Positions 1 to 7,952 of a stretch of 64,000 nucleotides of DNA are shown here, one piece after another (positions within the stretch are counted from its first letter, which is position 1; each line of letters starts with the position of its first letter). The notes under the pieces were generated by a model, which was given only the letters and a program-made list of their open reading frames with translations, was not told where the DNA came from and ran no database searches. The position numbers were made by a program, and so were the translations under genes. Source of the stretch: DASUPK01 sp963782345 (GTDB lineage: Bacteria; Actinomycetota; Thermoleophilia; Solirubrobacterales; 70-9); the NCBI GenBank assembly GCA_963782345.1, contig CAWAJF010000005.1:186001-250000 (forward strand). The letters are read 5' to 3'.

Positions 1-1
1 C

Positions 2-106
2 GCGATGGAGTGGCTGACCGCGCCGGACAACCACCGCGCGCAGAAGGTCTACAACCGCACCGGCGCCGAGTCGGGGACCTACGTCGAGTACGACCTCGAC
101 CTGTGA
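2..106 (+). CDS. GNAT-family N-acetyltransferase, C-terminal fragment
   Basis: Only the last 34 codons are in the window, ending at TGA 104-106. The visible peptide contains WLTAPDNHRAQKVYNRTGA followed by a short acidic beta-strand tail. This matches the C-terminal end of GNAT acetyltransferases, where a conserved Asn and a Tyr-Asn-Arg-Thr-Gly-Ala segment form the last acetyl-CoA-side helix and strand. Substrate cannot be told from this piece. The stop codon overlaps a possible GTG start of the following hydrolase frame (GTGA at 103-106), so the two may be co-transcribed. The family call rests on the short motif only. Confidence 0.6.
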   Translation, partial: AMEWLTAPDNHRAQKVYNRTGAESGTYVEYDLDL

Positions 107-132
107 GCCGCCGCCGGGGCGGGCGTGCGGGC

Positions 133-915
133 ATGCTCAATCACGTCCGCCGGGGGGAGGGGCAGCCGCTGCTCCTCCTCCACTCGCTGGGCGGCTCGCT
201 GATCCAGTGGTCGCCGGTGATGGACCGGCTGGCGGCCGAGCACGAGGTGATCGCCGTCGACATGCCCGGGTTCGGGAAGTCGCCCGAGCTGCCCCCGGGC
301 GTCCAGCCCCGCGCAGCCAACCTCGCCACCGCGGTCCTCGACTTCTACGACTCCCTGGGGATCGACGGGAAGCCGGCGATCGCCGGCATCTCCCTGGGCG
401 GCTGGACGTCGATCGAGTGCGCCCGCCAGGGCGGTGCGAGCGCCGTCGTCGCGCTCTGCCCGGCCGGCTTCTGGAAACGGTCGCCCGAGTCGTCGAACCG
501 CTCCGTCGCACGGGCCCGGCGCAGCGGCCGGGCCGCCCGAGCCCTGCTCCGGCCGATCATGTCGACCGCACGGGGCCGGCGCCGCGCGCTGGGCCGCTTC
601 ATCCACCACCCCGAGCGGCTCAGCCCCGGGGAGGCGGAGGCGATCGCGAAGGCGTACGTCACCGCACCGGCCTACGACGAGGCCAGCGCCCTGATGCGCG
701 CCGGCCGGGTCGAGGAGCTGAAGGGAATCAAGACGCCGATCACCCTGGCCTGGGCCGAACACGACACCCTCGTCCGGACGCGGCCGCTGCCGGACGGGAT
801 CCTGCCCAAGAGGGTGGAGCAGGTCGAGCTGCCCGGCTGCGGTCACGTCCCGACATGGGACGACCCCGAGCTGGTCGCCCGGGTCGTCCTCGCGGGAGCC
901 CGACGCAGGCGCTAG
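133..915 (+). CDS. alpha/beta-fold hydrolase
   Basis: A 260-residue protein with the complete alpha/beta hydrolase layout: an oxyanion-loop segment HSLGGS near residue 17, a nucleophile elbow GISLGG with Ser at about residue 87, an acid position in WAEHDTL, and a C-terminal catalytic His in CGHVPTWDDP. Substrate is unknown; such proteins are cytoplasmic esterases, lactonases or C-C hydrolases. An in-frame GTG at 103 overlaps the stop of the preceding acetyltransferase and would add ten Arg/Gly-rich residues. ATG 133 is preferred because MLNHVRRGEG is a typical family start, but no strong ribosome site is seen at either position. Confidence 0.82.
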   Translation: MLNHVRRGEGQPLLLLHSLGGSLIQWSPVMDRLAAEHEVIAVDMPGFGKSPELPPGVQPRAANLATAVLDFYDSLGIDGKPAIAGISLGGWTSIECARQGGASAVVALCPAGFWKRSPESSNRSVARARRSGRAARALLRPIMSTARGRRRALGRFIHHPERLSPGEAEAIAKAYVTAPAYDEASALMRAGRVEELKGIKTPITLAWAEHDTLVRTRPLPDGILPKRVEQVELPGCGHVPTWDDPELVARVVLAGARRRR

Positions 916-929
916 ATAGTCTCGGTGAC

Positions 930-1733
930 GTGAGCGAGCGCACCGACTACGCCGACGGCGAGTTCTGCTGGGTCGATCTTTCGACCACCGACGTCGACGG
1001 AGCGACGCAGTTCTACGGCGGGCTGCTCGGTGTGGAGGTCCAGTCGGCGCCGGGGGACCCCGAGGAGAGCGGCGGATACGGCTTCTTCACCAAGGACGGG
1101 AAGATGGTGGCGGGGGTGGGGCCGACCCAGTCGGGGGAGCAGTACTCGGCCTGGTCGAGCTATATCCGGGTGGCCGACGCCGACGCGGCGGCGGAGAAGG
1201 TGAAGGCGGCGGATGGAAGCGTCTTCTTCGGCCCGGCGGATCTTCCGAACGAATCCGGCCGGGTGGCGATGCTCCAGGATCCGGCTGGCGCCTTCATCGG
1301 GATCGTGCAGCAGGGCCGTCATGCCGGCGCGGAGATCGTCAACGAGCCGGGCACCTGGACCTGGAACAACCTGCTCACCCGGGACGTCGAGGGAGCGAAG
1401 AGCTTCTACGGCGAGGTCTTCGGTTGGGACGCGGCCCGGGGCGAGGGCATGCCCGACTACGTTTGGAGCTGGCAGGCGGAGGGCCAGCGCTGGCCCGAGG
1501 GACTGGGTGGCCTGATGAGGATGGGCACCGAGATGCCCGCCGACGCCCCCGACCACTGGCAGGTCTATTTCGTCGTCGAGGACCTCGACCGCGCCTTCGA
1601 GCGGACAAGGGACGGTGGCGGACAGGTTCTGTTCGGCCCGCAGGAGGTTCCGCTCGGACGCATCGGCGTCATCTTCGACCCCCAGCAGGCGGTCGTTTCG
1701 CTGATCGAGGCCAGGTACCCCGAAGCGCGTTAG
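930..1733 (+). CDS. VOC (glyoxalase/bleomycin resistance) family protein, two domains
   Basis: 267 residues made of two tandem vicinal-oxygen-chelate modules. Each opens with a beta strand plus a D-V-x-G-A-x-x-F-Y-G signature (FCWVDLSTTDVDGATQFYGG at the N-terminus, TWNNLLTRDVEGAKSFYGEV near residue 140) and closes with a D-P-x-G/Q-A strand. Two-domain proteins of this type are cytoplasmic metal-dependent or metal-lost enzymes, often called hydroxylases in Streptomyces. The substrate cannot be predicted. The GTG start is supported by TAGTCT at 917-922, seven bases upstream, which fits the leaderless pattern seen elsewhere. The gene ends convergently with the Fur-family gene, overlapping by four bases. 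Confidence 0.85.
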   Translation: MSERTDYADGEFCWVDLSTTDVDGATQFYGGLLGVEVQSAPGDPEESGGYGFFTKDGKMVAGVGPTQSGEQYSAWSSYIRVADADAAAEKVKAADGSVFFGPADLPNESGRVAMLQDPAGAFIGIVQQGRHAGAEIVNEPGTWTWNNLLTRDVEGAKSFYGEVFGWDAARGEGMPDYVWSWQAEGQRWPEGLGGLMRMGTEMPADAPDHWQVYFVVEDLDRAFERTRDGGGQVLFGPQEVPLGRIGVIFDPQQAVVSLIEARYPEAR

Positions 1734-2179
1734 CTGCGGCAGTCCGCGCAGAGCCCGCTGACCACGACCTCGGCCCGCTCGGGGGCGAAGCCCGCGCGCG
1801 CGGCCGAGCGGCGGGCCCGGTCGAGATCGAGCGGCACATCCATGTCCTCGATCCGGCCACAGCGGCTGCAGATCATGTGGTGGTGCGCGTCGGCGCGCGT
1901 GTCCCAGAGCAGGGTGCCGCCGCCGCCGTTGACTCGCCGCACGACGCCGAGCTCCTCGAAGAGCTCGAGGGTCGCGTAGACGGTCGGAAGGGAGACGCCG
2001 GGCAGCTGCTCGCTCGCCTCGCAGAGGAGGTCCTCGGCGCTGAGGTGCCGGGCGCTGTCGCGGAGGAGGCGGTGCATGACGACCCGCTGCGAGGTAGCGC
2101 GCAGGCCGCGCTCGCGCAGCAGCTCTGTGAGCTCGGCGTCGACGCGGGGCGGGGCGGTGAGCTGTGTGTCGTCTGCCAT
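1730..2179 (-). CDS. Fur-family metal-responsive transcriptional repressor
   Basis: 149 residues with the Fur layout: an N-terminal winged helix (LLRERGLRATSQRVVMHRLL, then SLPTVYATLELFEELGVVRR as recognition region), a metal-binding ADAHHHMICSRCG segment, and a C-terminal CADC. The two CxxC pairs imply a structural zinc site. The family includes Fur (iron), Zur, PerR and Mur; the metal here cannot be read directly. It is divergent from a VIT/MbfA-type iron transporter, so iron or manganese is the likely signal. ATG 2179 has TAGGTT six bases upstream, so a leaderless mRNA is likely. The intergenic palindromes sit where an autoregulator would bind. Confidence 0.9.
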   Translation of the reverse strand: MADDTQLTAPPRVDAELTELLRERGLRATSQRVVMHRLLRDSARHLSAEDLLCEASEQLPGVSLPTVYATLELFEELGVVRRVNGGGGTLLWDTRADAHHHMICSRCGRIEDMDVPLDLDRARRSAARAGFAPERAEVVVSGLCADCRS

Positions 2180-2247
2180 CAGGTGAACCTAATCGGAGTG
2201 TACATCTTAGGCAGACCTTATCTTAAATCTCTTGTATTATGGCCGAC
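2180..2247. promoter_or_regulatory. divergent promoter region with paired TTAGGnnnACCT operators
   Basis: The 68 bp between the Fur-family gene and the VIT-type transporter contain two copies of TTAGGnnnACCT in opposite orientation. One reads on the minus strand at 2192-2181 and one on the plus strand at 2207-2218, with 14 bp between them. The first overlaps the minus-strand -10 (TAGGTT, six bases before ATG 2179). The second lies upstream of the plus-strand -10 (TATTAT, 2235-2240, seven bases before ATG 2248). The arrangement predicts coordinate repression of both genes by the Fur-family product. The pairing is seen in sequence; the binding is inferred. Confidence 0.6.
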
Positions 2248-2757
2248 ATGAGCGAATTGGTCGCAAGGCTTGCGGGGAGGATGGGCCCGGCGGACGAGGA
2301 GCGGTTCATGCTCCAGCGCGTCCAGCCCGCGCTGATCGGGCTGATCGACGGCACCGTCTCGACGCTCGCGCCGATCTTCGCCACGGCCTTCCTGGCCGGG
2401 CCCCACGCCGCTCTCTTCGTCGGCCTGGCGGCGGCCCTCGGCGCCGGGATCAGCATGGGGCTCTCGGAGGCGCTCTCCGACGACGGCACGGTCACCGGGC
2501 GAGGCACCTCGATGTCCCGCGGGCTGATCACAGGCGGCGCGACCTTCTTCGGCGGCAGCTTCCACGCCCTGCCGTTCCTGATCAGCGACCTGCACACCGC
2601 CCTGCTGGTCGCCTCGTTCACCGTCGGGTGCGAGCTGATCGGGATCGCCTGGATCCGCAAGCGCTTCCTGAACGTCTCGCTGAGGAGCTCACTGATCCAG
2701 GTGACGCTCGGCGGCGTCATCGTCGCCATCACCGGCGTGCTGATCGGCCAGGCATAG
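2248..2757 (+). CDS. VIT1/CCC1-family iron transporter, MbfA-type domain without ferritin part
   Basis: 169-residue membrane protein. The segment QPALIGLIDGTVSTLAPIF (about residues 26-44) and GAGISMGLSEALSDDG are hallmarks of the VIT/CCC1 domain found at the C-terminus of the membrane-bound ferritin MbfA, an iron exporter. The usual N-terminal ferritin-like domain is absent; only about 20 residues precede the first membrane segment. Four or five hydrophobic stretches fill the rest. The expected role is Fe2+ or Mn2+ export or detoxification across the inner membrane. ATG 2239 is in frame, but ATG 2248 is preferred because TATTAT lies exactly seven bases before it. It is divergent from a Fur-family regulator with shared operators. 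Confidence 0.82.
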   Translation: MSELVARLAGRMGPADEERFMLQRVQPALIGLIDGTVSTLAPIFATAFLAGPHAALFVGLAAALGAGISMGLSEALSDDGTVTGRGTSMSRGLITGGATFFGGSFHALPFLISDLHTALLVASFTVGCELIGIAWIRKRFLNVSLRSSLIQVTLGGVIVAITGVLIGQA

Positions 2758-2774
2758 CGGCCACCTGTGGCCGC
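2757..2774. repeat. GC-rich palindrome after VIT gene
   Basis: A perfect 8-bp inverted repeat (GCGGCCAC / GTGGCCGC) with a two-base loop begins at the last base of the VIT stop codon. It lacks a following U-run, so it is at best a weak terminator or mRNA-stabilising hairpin. A similar GCGGCCAC string recurs at the end of the membrane gene near 55929. Confidence 0.4.
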
Positions 2775-2809
2775 GATCTGATGGCGAAGCCGGGTGAGCA
2801 GCTCTTTCA

Positions 2810-4372
2810 GTGAATACTCCAGCGGGAATGCCGCGGGAGAACGACACCGACCGCGACGACCTCGCCGAGTTGCAGCGGAGGCGAGAGCTCACGGAGGACG
2901 CAGCCCGGCCCGAGGCCGTCTCCAAGCGCCGCGACCGGGGAGGGCGGACGGCTCGCGAGAACGTCGCCGGCCTGATCGACGAGGGATCATGGATTGAGTA
3001 CGGGCGCTACGCCGTTGCGCAACAGCGGGCGCGCCGCAGCCGGGATGACCTGATCGCGAACACCCCGGCCGACGGACTCGTCGCGGGAACCGCCACGGTC
3101 GGCGGGCATCCCACCGCGGTGCTCGCCTACGACTACACGGTCCTGGCCGGCACCCAGGGCACCGTCGGACATTTCAAGAAGGATCGGATGTTCGAGCTGA
3201 TCGAGCGGATGCGCCTGCCCGTCGTCTTCTTCGCGGAGGGAGGCGGGGGCCGCCCCGGGGACACCGACCACCCCGTCGTCAGCGCGCTCCAGGTCAGGGC
3301 CTTTGCGCTGTGGGCCAAGCTCTCCGGACGGGTCCCGAGGATCGCGGTCGTCGCCGGCAACTGCTTCGCCGGCAACGCCGTGATCGCAGGTTGCTCTGAC
3401 CTGATCGTCGCCACCGAGAATTCCTCGCTCGGGATGGCGGGGCCCGCGATGATCGCGGGCGGGGGCCTCGGCGACGTTCGCGCCGCGGACGTCGGCCCTG
3501 TCGAGATGCAGGCGCCCAACGGCGTCCTCGACGTCGTCGTGGCGGACGAGGAGGAGGCCGTCGCGACCGCGAAGCGCCTGCTCGGCTACTTCGGGGGGCC
3601 CGTGGAGAAGTGGTCGGCCGCCGACCAGGCTGCGCTCCGCGACGCGGTTCCGGAGAGCTCCCGACGTGCCTACGACGTCATCCCGATCGTCCGCACGATT
3701 ACCGACGAGGACTCCGTCGCCGTCTTGCGCGAGCGCTTCGCGCCCGAGCTGGTCACCGCGCTGGCCCGGATCGAAGGACTCCCCGTGGGCATCATCGCCA
3801 ACAACTGCAAGTACAAGGCCGGTGTGGTCACCGGCGATGCCGGCGACAAGGCCGCGCGGTTCATGCAGCTCTGCGATGCCTTCGGCCTCCCGGTCGTCTC
3901 GCTGATCGACACCCCCGGATACATGGTCGGTCCCGAGGCCGAGCAGGAGGCCCTCGTCCGGCATTGCTGCCGGATGCTGATCGCCGGTGCCGCACTGGTC
4001 GTCCCCACGGTCGCCATCATCCTGCGCCGCGCTTACGGCCTGGGCGCACAGGCGATGGCGTTCGGCAGCCTGCACGAACCGCTGTTGACGGCCGCGTGGC
4101 CCGATGCGGCGCTCGGTCCGATGGGGCTCGAAGGCGCCGTGCGCCTCGCCATGCGCCGGGACCTCGAGGCGATCGAGGACGAGGGTGAGCGTGAGCAGCG
4201 CGTCCGCGATCTGACTGCAGAGATGTACGAGCACGCCAAGGCGCTCAACGCCGCACAGATCTTCGAGATCGACGACGTGATCGATCCGGCCGACACCCGA
4301 GCGACGATCGCTCGCACCCTCGCCGCGGCGGGCGACGCATCGCCCAGCGGTCGCCCCGTCGACGCCTGGTAG
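2810..4372 (+). CDS. acyl-CoA carboxylase carboxyltransferase subunit
   Basis: 520 residues, the normal length of the beta (carboxyltransferase) subunit of acetyl/propionyl-CoA carboxylases. N- and C-terminal crotonase-fold halves are visible, with the oxyanion loops around GMAGPAMIAGGGLGDV and the GDAGDKAARFMQLCDAFGLP / IDTPGYMVG segment. It transfers carboxyl groups from carboxybiotin to an acyl-CoA for fatty acid or propionate metabolism. No biotin carboxylase/BCCP partner is adjacent, so the alpha subunit must be encoded elsewhere. GTG 2810 is the upstream start; ATG 2828 is a possible alternative. The substrate (acetyl, propionyl or another acyl-CoA) is not determined. The gene ends directly against the convergent mmsA-like gene. 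Confidence 0.88.
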   Translation: MNTPAGMPRENDTDRDDLAELQRRRELTEDAARPEAVSKRRDRGGRTARENVAGLIDEGSWIEYGRYAVAQQRARRSRDDLIANTPADGLVAGTATVGGHPTAVLAYDYTVLAGTQGTVGHFKKDRMFELIERMRLPVVFFAEGGGGRPGDTDHPVVSALQVRAFALWAKLSGRVPRIAVVAGNCFAGNAVIAGCSDLIVATENSSLGMAGPAMIAGGGLGDVRAADVGPVEMQAPNGVLDVVVADEEEAVATAKRLLGYFGGPVEKWSAADQAALRDAVPESSRRAYDVIPIVRTITDEDSVAVLRERFAPELVTALARIEGLPVGIIANNCKYKAGVVTGDAGDKAARFMQLCDAFGLPVVSLIDTPGYMVGPEAEQEALVRHCCRMLIAGAALVVPTVAIILRRAYGLGAQAMAFGSLHEPLLTAAWPDAALGPMGLEGAVRLAMRRDLEAIEDEGEREQRVRDLTAEMYEHAKALNAAQIFEIDDVIDPADTRATIARTLAAAGDASPSGRPVDAW

Positions 4373-5836
4373 CTACCAGCGGCTGGTGACGACCTTCTTG
4401 CGCGTGTAGAAGTCGACCGCGTCCTTGCCGTTGGCATGAAGGTCGCCGTCGATCGAGTCCTTCCAGCCGGAGAACGGGAACCAGGCGACCGGGGCGGGCA
4501 CGCCGATGTTGACTCCGAGCATCCCCGCCTCGATCCCCCAGCGGTACGCGCGAGCCGCCGCGCCCGAGGTGGTGAAGATCGATCCGGCGTTGCCGTAGCG
4601 CGAGCCGTTGGCGAACTCGATCGCGGCGTCGAGATCGGGGACGCCGACCAGCGCCAGGACCGGGCCGAAGATCTCCTCGCGGGCCAGCTCTGATTCGGGG
4701 TCGGTGACCTCGACGAGCGTCGGCCCGAGCATCGCGCCGGCCTCGCCGCCGCCAAGGCGGCCATCGAGCAGGACGGTGGAGCCGGACGCCTCGGCCGCCG
4801 CGACCGCGGCCTCGGCCCGCTCGCGAGCCTCCGGCGAGACCATCGGGCAGACGTCCGTGCCCGGGTCGGCGCCGGGGCCGGTCGCCAGCTCCTCGGACGC
4901 GCTCTTCAGCTGCCCGCGGACCTCGGCCTGCCTGCTCTCGTCGCCGACGATCACGCAGACCGATCCCGCGAGGCAGCGCTGACCGGCGGCGCCGAACGAG
5001 GAGGCCAGGATCGCGGGGACGGAGGTCGCCAGGTCGGCGTCGTCCGCGACGATCATCGAGTTCTTGGCGCCGCCGAGCGCCTGGACCCGCTTGCCGGTCT
5101 CCGCCGACCGGGCGGCGACCAGGCGAGCCGTGCTGGCCTGGCCGACGAACGAGACAGCGTCGACTCCGTCGTGGCCGAGGATCGATTCCACCGCCTCGCG
5201 TCCGCCGTGCACGAGGTTGACGACGCCGGGCGGGAAGATCTCGGCTTCGTCGATCAGCTCGCAGATGCGCTGGGACGGACGGGGGTCCCGCTCGGACGGC
5301 TTGAGGACGAAGGCGTTGCCGCAGGCGACGGCGTAGGGAAGGAACCAGAGCGGGATCATCGCCGGGAAGTTGAAGGGGGTGATCGCGGCAACGACGCCGA
5401 CGGGCTGGCGGACCAGCTCGACGTCGATGCCGGACGCCACGCCCTCGAGCGTCTCGCCCTTGAGCAGGTGTGGGATCGCGGCCGCCGACTCGACCGACTC
5501 GATGCCACGGCCGACCTCGCCGTCCGCGTCGGCGAGGGTCTTGCCCATGTCGGCCGTGACGAGGGCGGTGAGCTCATCGCGATGGCGGAGAAGCGCATCG
5601 CGGAGGGCCAGCACGCGGCGGGCCCTCTCCTGCGGCGGTACCTCCCGCCAGGCGGGCTGGGCGGCTCTGGCCGCGATCACGGCGCGGTCGACGTCCGCCG
5701 CGACGGAGAGGGGAACCCTGGCGGTCAGCTCGCCGGTGGCTGGATCGCGGTCGTCCAGCGCCTCGGTTGCAGCCGAGTCGAGCCAGTCACCGCCGGCGTA
5801 GTTCTGAAGCGTCCGTGCCTCGGCCGCAGTGGCCAT
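4373..5836 (-). CDS. mmsA: methylmalonate-semialdehyde dehydrogenase (CoA-acylating)
   Basis: 487-residue aldehyde dehydrogenase. Features: TPFNFPAMIPLWFLPYAVACGN after residue 150, substrate-binding GGAKNSMIVADDADL, and a catalytic Cys in GAAGQRCLAGS at about residue 288. The GAKN and GQRC contexts are typical of MmsA/IolA, which converts methylmalonate semialdehyde to propionyl-CoA (or malonate semialdehyde to acetyl-CoA) in valine, pyrimidine or inositol breakdown. The motif EDPESELAREEIFGPVL-like stretch (here VTDPESELAREEIFGPVL) is also present. ATG 5836 has TAGTCT six bases upstream, overlapping the stop codon of the next gene on the same strand. Propionyl-CoA output would suit the adjacent convergent carboxyltransferase. 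Confidence 0.9.
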   Translation of the reverse strand: MATAAEARTLQNYAGGDWLDSAATEALDDRDPATGELTARVPLSVAADVDRAVIAARAAQPAWREVPPQERARRVLALRDALLRHRDELTALVTADMGKTLADADGEVGRGIESVESAAAIPHLLKGETLEGVASGIDVELVRQPVGVVAAITPFNFPAMIPLWFLPYAVACGNAFVLKPSERDPRPSQRICELIDEAEIFPPGVVNLVHGGREAVESILGHDGVDAVSFVGQASTARLVAARSAETGKRVQALGGAKNSMIVADDADLATSVPAILASSFGAAGQRCLAGSVCVIVGDESRQAEVRGQLKSASEELATGPGADPGTDVCPMVSPEARERAEAAVAAAEASGSTVLLDGRLGGGEAGAMLGPTLVEVTDPESELAREEIFGPVLALVGVPDLDAAIEFANGSRYGNAGSIFTTSGAAARAYRWGIEAGMLGVNIGVPAPVAWFPFSGWKDSIDGDLHANGKDAVDFYTRKKVVTSRW

Positions 5837-5845
5837 GGCCGGAGA

Positions 5846-6526
5846 CTAGCGCCGGCGCGCCCGGTGCTCGACGAACTGACCGGGCTCGGCCTCCTCCTCG
5901 AGCACCTGCTCGATCGTCCGGCCGCTGAGGACCGACTCGGGCTGCGAAGAGGTCGGCTTGCGCCGGGCGTCGGCGCCCTCGTCGCGCTTCTTGATCAGGA
6001 GCCACTTCTCGCGGTCCGACGGCGGACCGGTGCGGACGAGCGCATAGGCGCCTTTGATCTTCTCGCCGAGCATGAAGATCTTCACGTCGCCCACCTCGAT
6101 CGCCTTTGACAGGTCCATGGGCTCGCCGCGCCGGGTCTCAGAGATGTTCTGGAACACGCCCCGGTCCCAGACGATCATCGGGCCCGCGCCGTAGGAGCCC
6201 TCCTCGATCACTCCCTCCCACTCGAGGTACTGCAGCGGGTGGTCCTCGGTGCGCATGGCGAGCCGCTTGTCCCGAGGATCGAGCGAAGGGCCCTTGGGGA
6301 TGGCCCACGAGGCCAGGACGCCGTCGACCTCGAGCCGCAGGTCGTAGTGCTCGGATGTGGCCGAGTGCTTCTGGAACGAGAAGCGCGGATGTTTCCGCCG
6401 CGCCTTGGCCTTGCCCCTGCCGCTCGGCTCCTTCGTCTTCGAGAAGTCGCGCTTGCTTTCGTATTCCGCGAGGGCGCTCGGAGGCGATGCCGAAGAGCGA
6501 CCCGTTTTGTCGCGCGAGCGCGGCAT
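5846..6526 (-). CDS. stand-alone LigD 3'-phosphoesterase (PE) domain protein
   Basis: 226 residues matching the phosphoesterase domain of bacterial LigD. A basic N-terminal tail is followed by RFSFQKHSATSEHYDLRLEV with His at about 54 and 60, WAIPKGPSLDPRDKRLAM, EDHPLQYLEWEG, and GSYGAGPMIVWDRG. This domain trims 3'-phosphates and ribonucleotides at DNA ends during non-homologous end joining. Here it is a separate protein, while polymerase and ligase homologues are separate genes at 29220-30245 and 26100-27068. The start ATG shares one base with the stop of the upstream wax ester synthase gene (TGATG), indicating translational coupling. Confidence 0.9.
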   Translation of the reverse strand: MPRSRDKTGRSSASPPSALAEYESKRDFSKTKEPSGRGKAKARRKHPRFSFQKHSATSEHYDLRLEVDGVLASWAIPKGPSLDPRDKRLAMRTEDHPLQYLEWEGVIEEGSYGAGPMIVWDRGVFQNISETRRGEPMDLSKAIEVGDVKIFMLGEKIKGAYALVRTGPPSDREKWLLIKKRDEGADARRKPTSSQPESVLSGRTIEQVLEEEAEPGQFVEHRARRR

Positions 6527-7884
6527 CAGACCGCTCCCTCGAGCTCGGCGATCGAGTCGGCGAGGGCGCCGCGCAGCCCATCCAGGTTGGAGATCGCCTC
6601 CGGGTCGGAGCAGAGGCCGAAGGCGAGCTCCCCGCCGAGCGAGATCACCGAGACGCGGAGGGCGTGCCGGTCCGCAGGCTCGGCGAAGGAGCAGAACTGC
6701 TCCACGGCGTGACTGAGGATCACCGCCCGCTGTCTCGGGCCGGGAACGTTCGAGACCGAGAGCGCGAACTCGCGCGGGCCGGAGGTCAATCGGGTCACTC
6801 CCTTGTACAGCGGCCGGAACCGGCCCACGGCGTGAAAGAAGGCGTAGAGCGCGTCCGCATCGTGATCGAGCTTTCTCTCCCGTGTCTCGCTGTTGATCAG
6901 ACGGAGCCGCTCGCGCGGGTCGGGCTCCGCGATCGGCAGGTCCACGTTCAGGAACGAGTCGCGGTTGCCGAGCTCGCCCTTCTCCTCCTCCCGGGCGTGC
7001 AGGCAGACGGGGACCTGAACGCGGAGGTTGTGCGCCGGGTGGTTCCCGTCCTCGATCCAGCGGCGGAGGCCTCCGGCGACGACGGCCAGGACCACGTCGT
7101 TCACCGTGACGCCTTCGCCCGCGCTGTGCTCGATCCGCTTCAGCCGCTCCAGTGGGAAGGTGGTCCACGCCACCTCCCGGCCGGGGCCGATGTGCCGATC
7201 GAGGGACGAGACGGCGCCGGGCCGGAGCTCCCGCCACAGGGCGGCGGGCAGCCGGATCAGGATCCGCGCCTCCTCGGCCTGCCCCGCTCCCTTCGGGGAG
7301 CCGGGCGCCGGCCTGGCGGCCGGGCGCGGGGTCGCAGTGTGCGCCACGGGCTGCGGAGCCTGGGAGTCCTCGTCCCAGAGCAGCCCCGCGGCGAGCTTGA
7401 TCGCGCTGACCCCGTCGGCCATCGCGTGGTGGATGCGCCCGACGATCGCCACCCGGTCCCCGGTGAGGGGGAGAAGGTCGAGGCGCCAGAGCGGGCGCGT
7501 GTGATCGAGCCGCTCGGAGAGGAGCTCCCCGACAGCGCCGCGGAGCTCCTCGTCGGAGAGGGGGTCGGCACGGTCGGGCTCGGAGACGTGCCATTCGAGA
7601 TCGACATCGGCCCCCTCGACCCAGGCGGGTCGTCCGAGCCCGAGGCGGGGCTCCTCAACGCGCTGGCTGAGCCGGGGAAAGGCTCCCATCCGCTCCGAGA
7701 CCCTCTCGCGCACCCTGGGTGCGGAGAGCGGCCGGCCCTGGGAGTCGGGAGCGAGGATCAGGACCTTCCCGGTGTGGCCCTTGATCGCCGCGGACTCGAG
7801 GCGCAGGATCTGCGCGTCGTCGACGCTCAGGCGCTCTCTCGCGGCCGGGCTCATGTTTGGATCTTCGCGGGTGCGGCGGCGCAT
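6526..7884 (-). CDS. wax ester synthase / diacylglycerol acyltransferase (WS/DGAT)
   Basis: 452 residues, normal for the bifunctional actinobacterial WS/DGAT family. The catalytic HHxxxDG motif is IHHAMADG at about residues 151-158. An N-terminal SVDDAQILRLES segment and a C-terminal NVPGP segment (SVSNVPGPRQRAV) are also characteristic. It makes triacylglycerol or wax esters from acyl-CoA and an alcohol or diacylglycerol at the membrane. ATG 7884 has an AGGGAA Shine-Dalgarno-like sequence seven bases upstream; ATG 7854 would be an alternative. It is the first gene of a two-gene unit with the LigD phosphoesterase gene, an unexpected pairing. Confidence 0.9.
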   Translation of the reverse strand: MRRRTREDPNMSPAARERLSVDDAQILRLESAAIKGHTGKVLILAPDSQGRPLSAPRVRERVSERMGAFPRLSQRVEEPRLGLGRPAWVEGADVDLEWHVSEPDRADPLSDEELRGAVGELLSERLDHTRPLWRLDLLPLTGDRVAIVGRIHHAMADGVSAIKLAAGLLWDEDSQAPQPVAHTATPRPAARPAPGSPKGAGQAEEARILIRLPAALWRELRPGAVSSLDRHIGPGREVAWTTFPLERLKRIEHSAGEGVTVNDVVLAVVAGGLRRWIEDGNHPAHNLRVQVPVCLHAREEEKGELGNRDSFLNVDLPIAEPDPRERLRLINSETRERKLDHDADALYAFFHAVGRFRPLYKGVTRLTSGPREFALSVSNVPGPRQRAVILSHAVEQFCSFAEPADRHALRVSVISLGGELAFGLCSDPEAISNLDGLRGALADSIAELEGAV

Positions 7885-7894
7885 GTCATTCCCT

Positions 7895-7919
7895 GTTTTT
7901 CACAGTGACCGTCGGGTAC
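7895..7919 (+). promoter_or_regulatory. sigma-B/SigF-type promoter for csbD-like gene
   Basis: GTTTTT at 7895-7900 and GGGTAC at 7914-7919, separated by 13 bases, match the general stress sigma factor consensus GTTT-N12-15-GGGTA. The downstream gene encodes a CsbD-like protein, a family named for sigma-B control. The predicted transcript start near 7926 leaves a leader of about 27 bases containing the AGGAGA ribosome site. Confidence 0.6.
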
Positions 7920-7952
7920 CCGTTGGGCAAGCAAGAAAAGGAGAAAATCGAA

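Noticed and set aside
6106..7908. 600-codon open frame on the plus strand
   Set aside because: Antisense to the WS/DGAT and LigD phosphoesterase genes, which have complete catalytic motifs.
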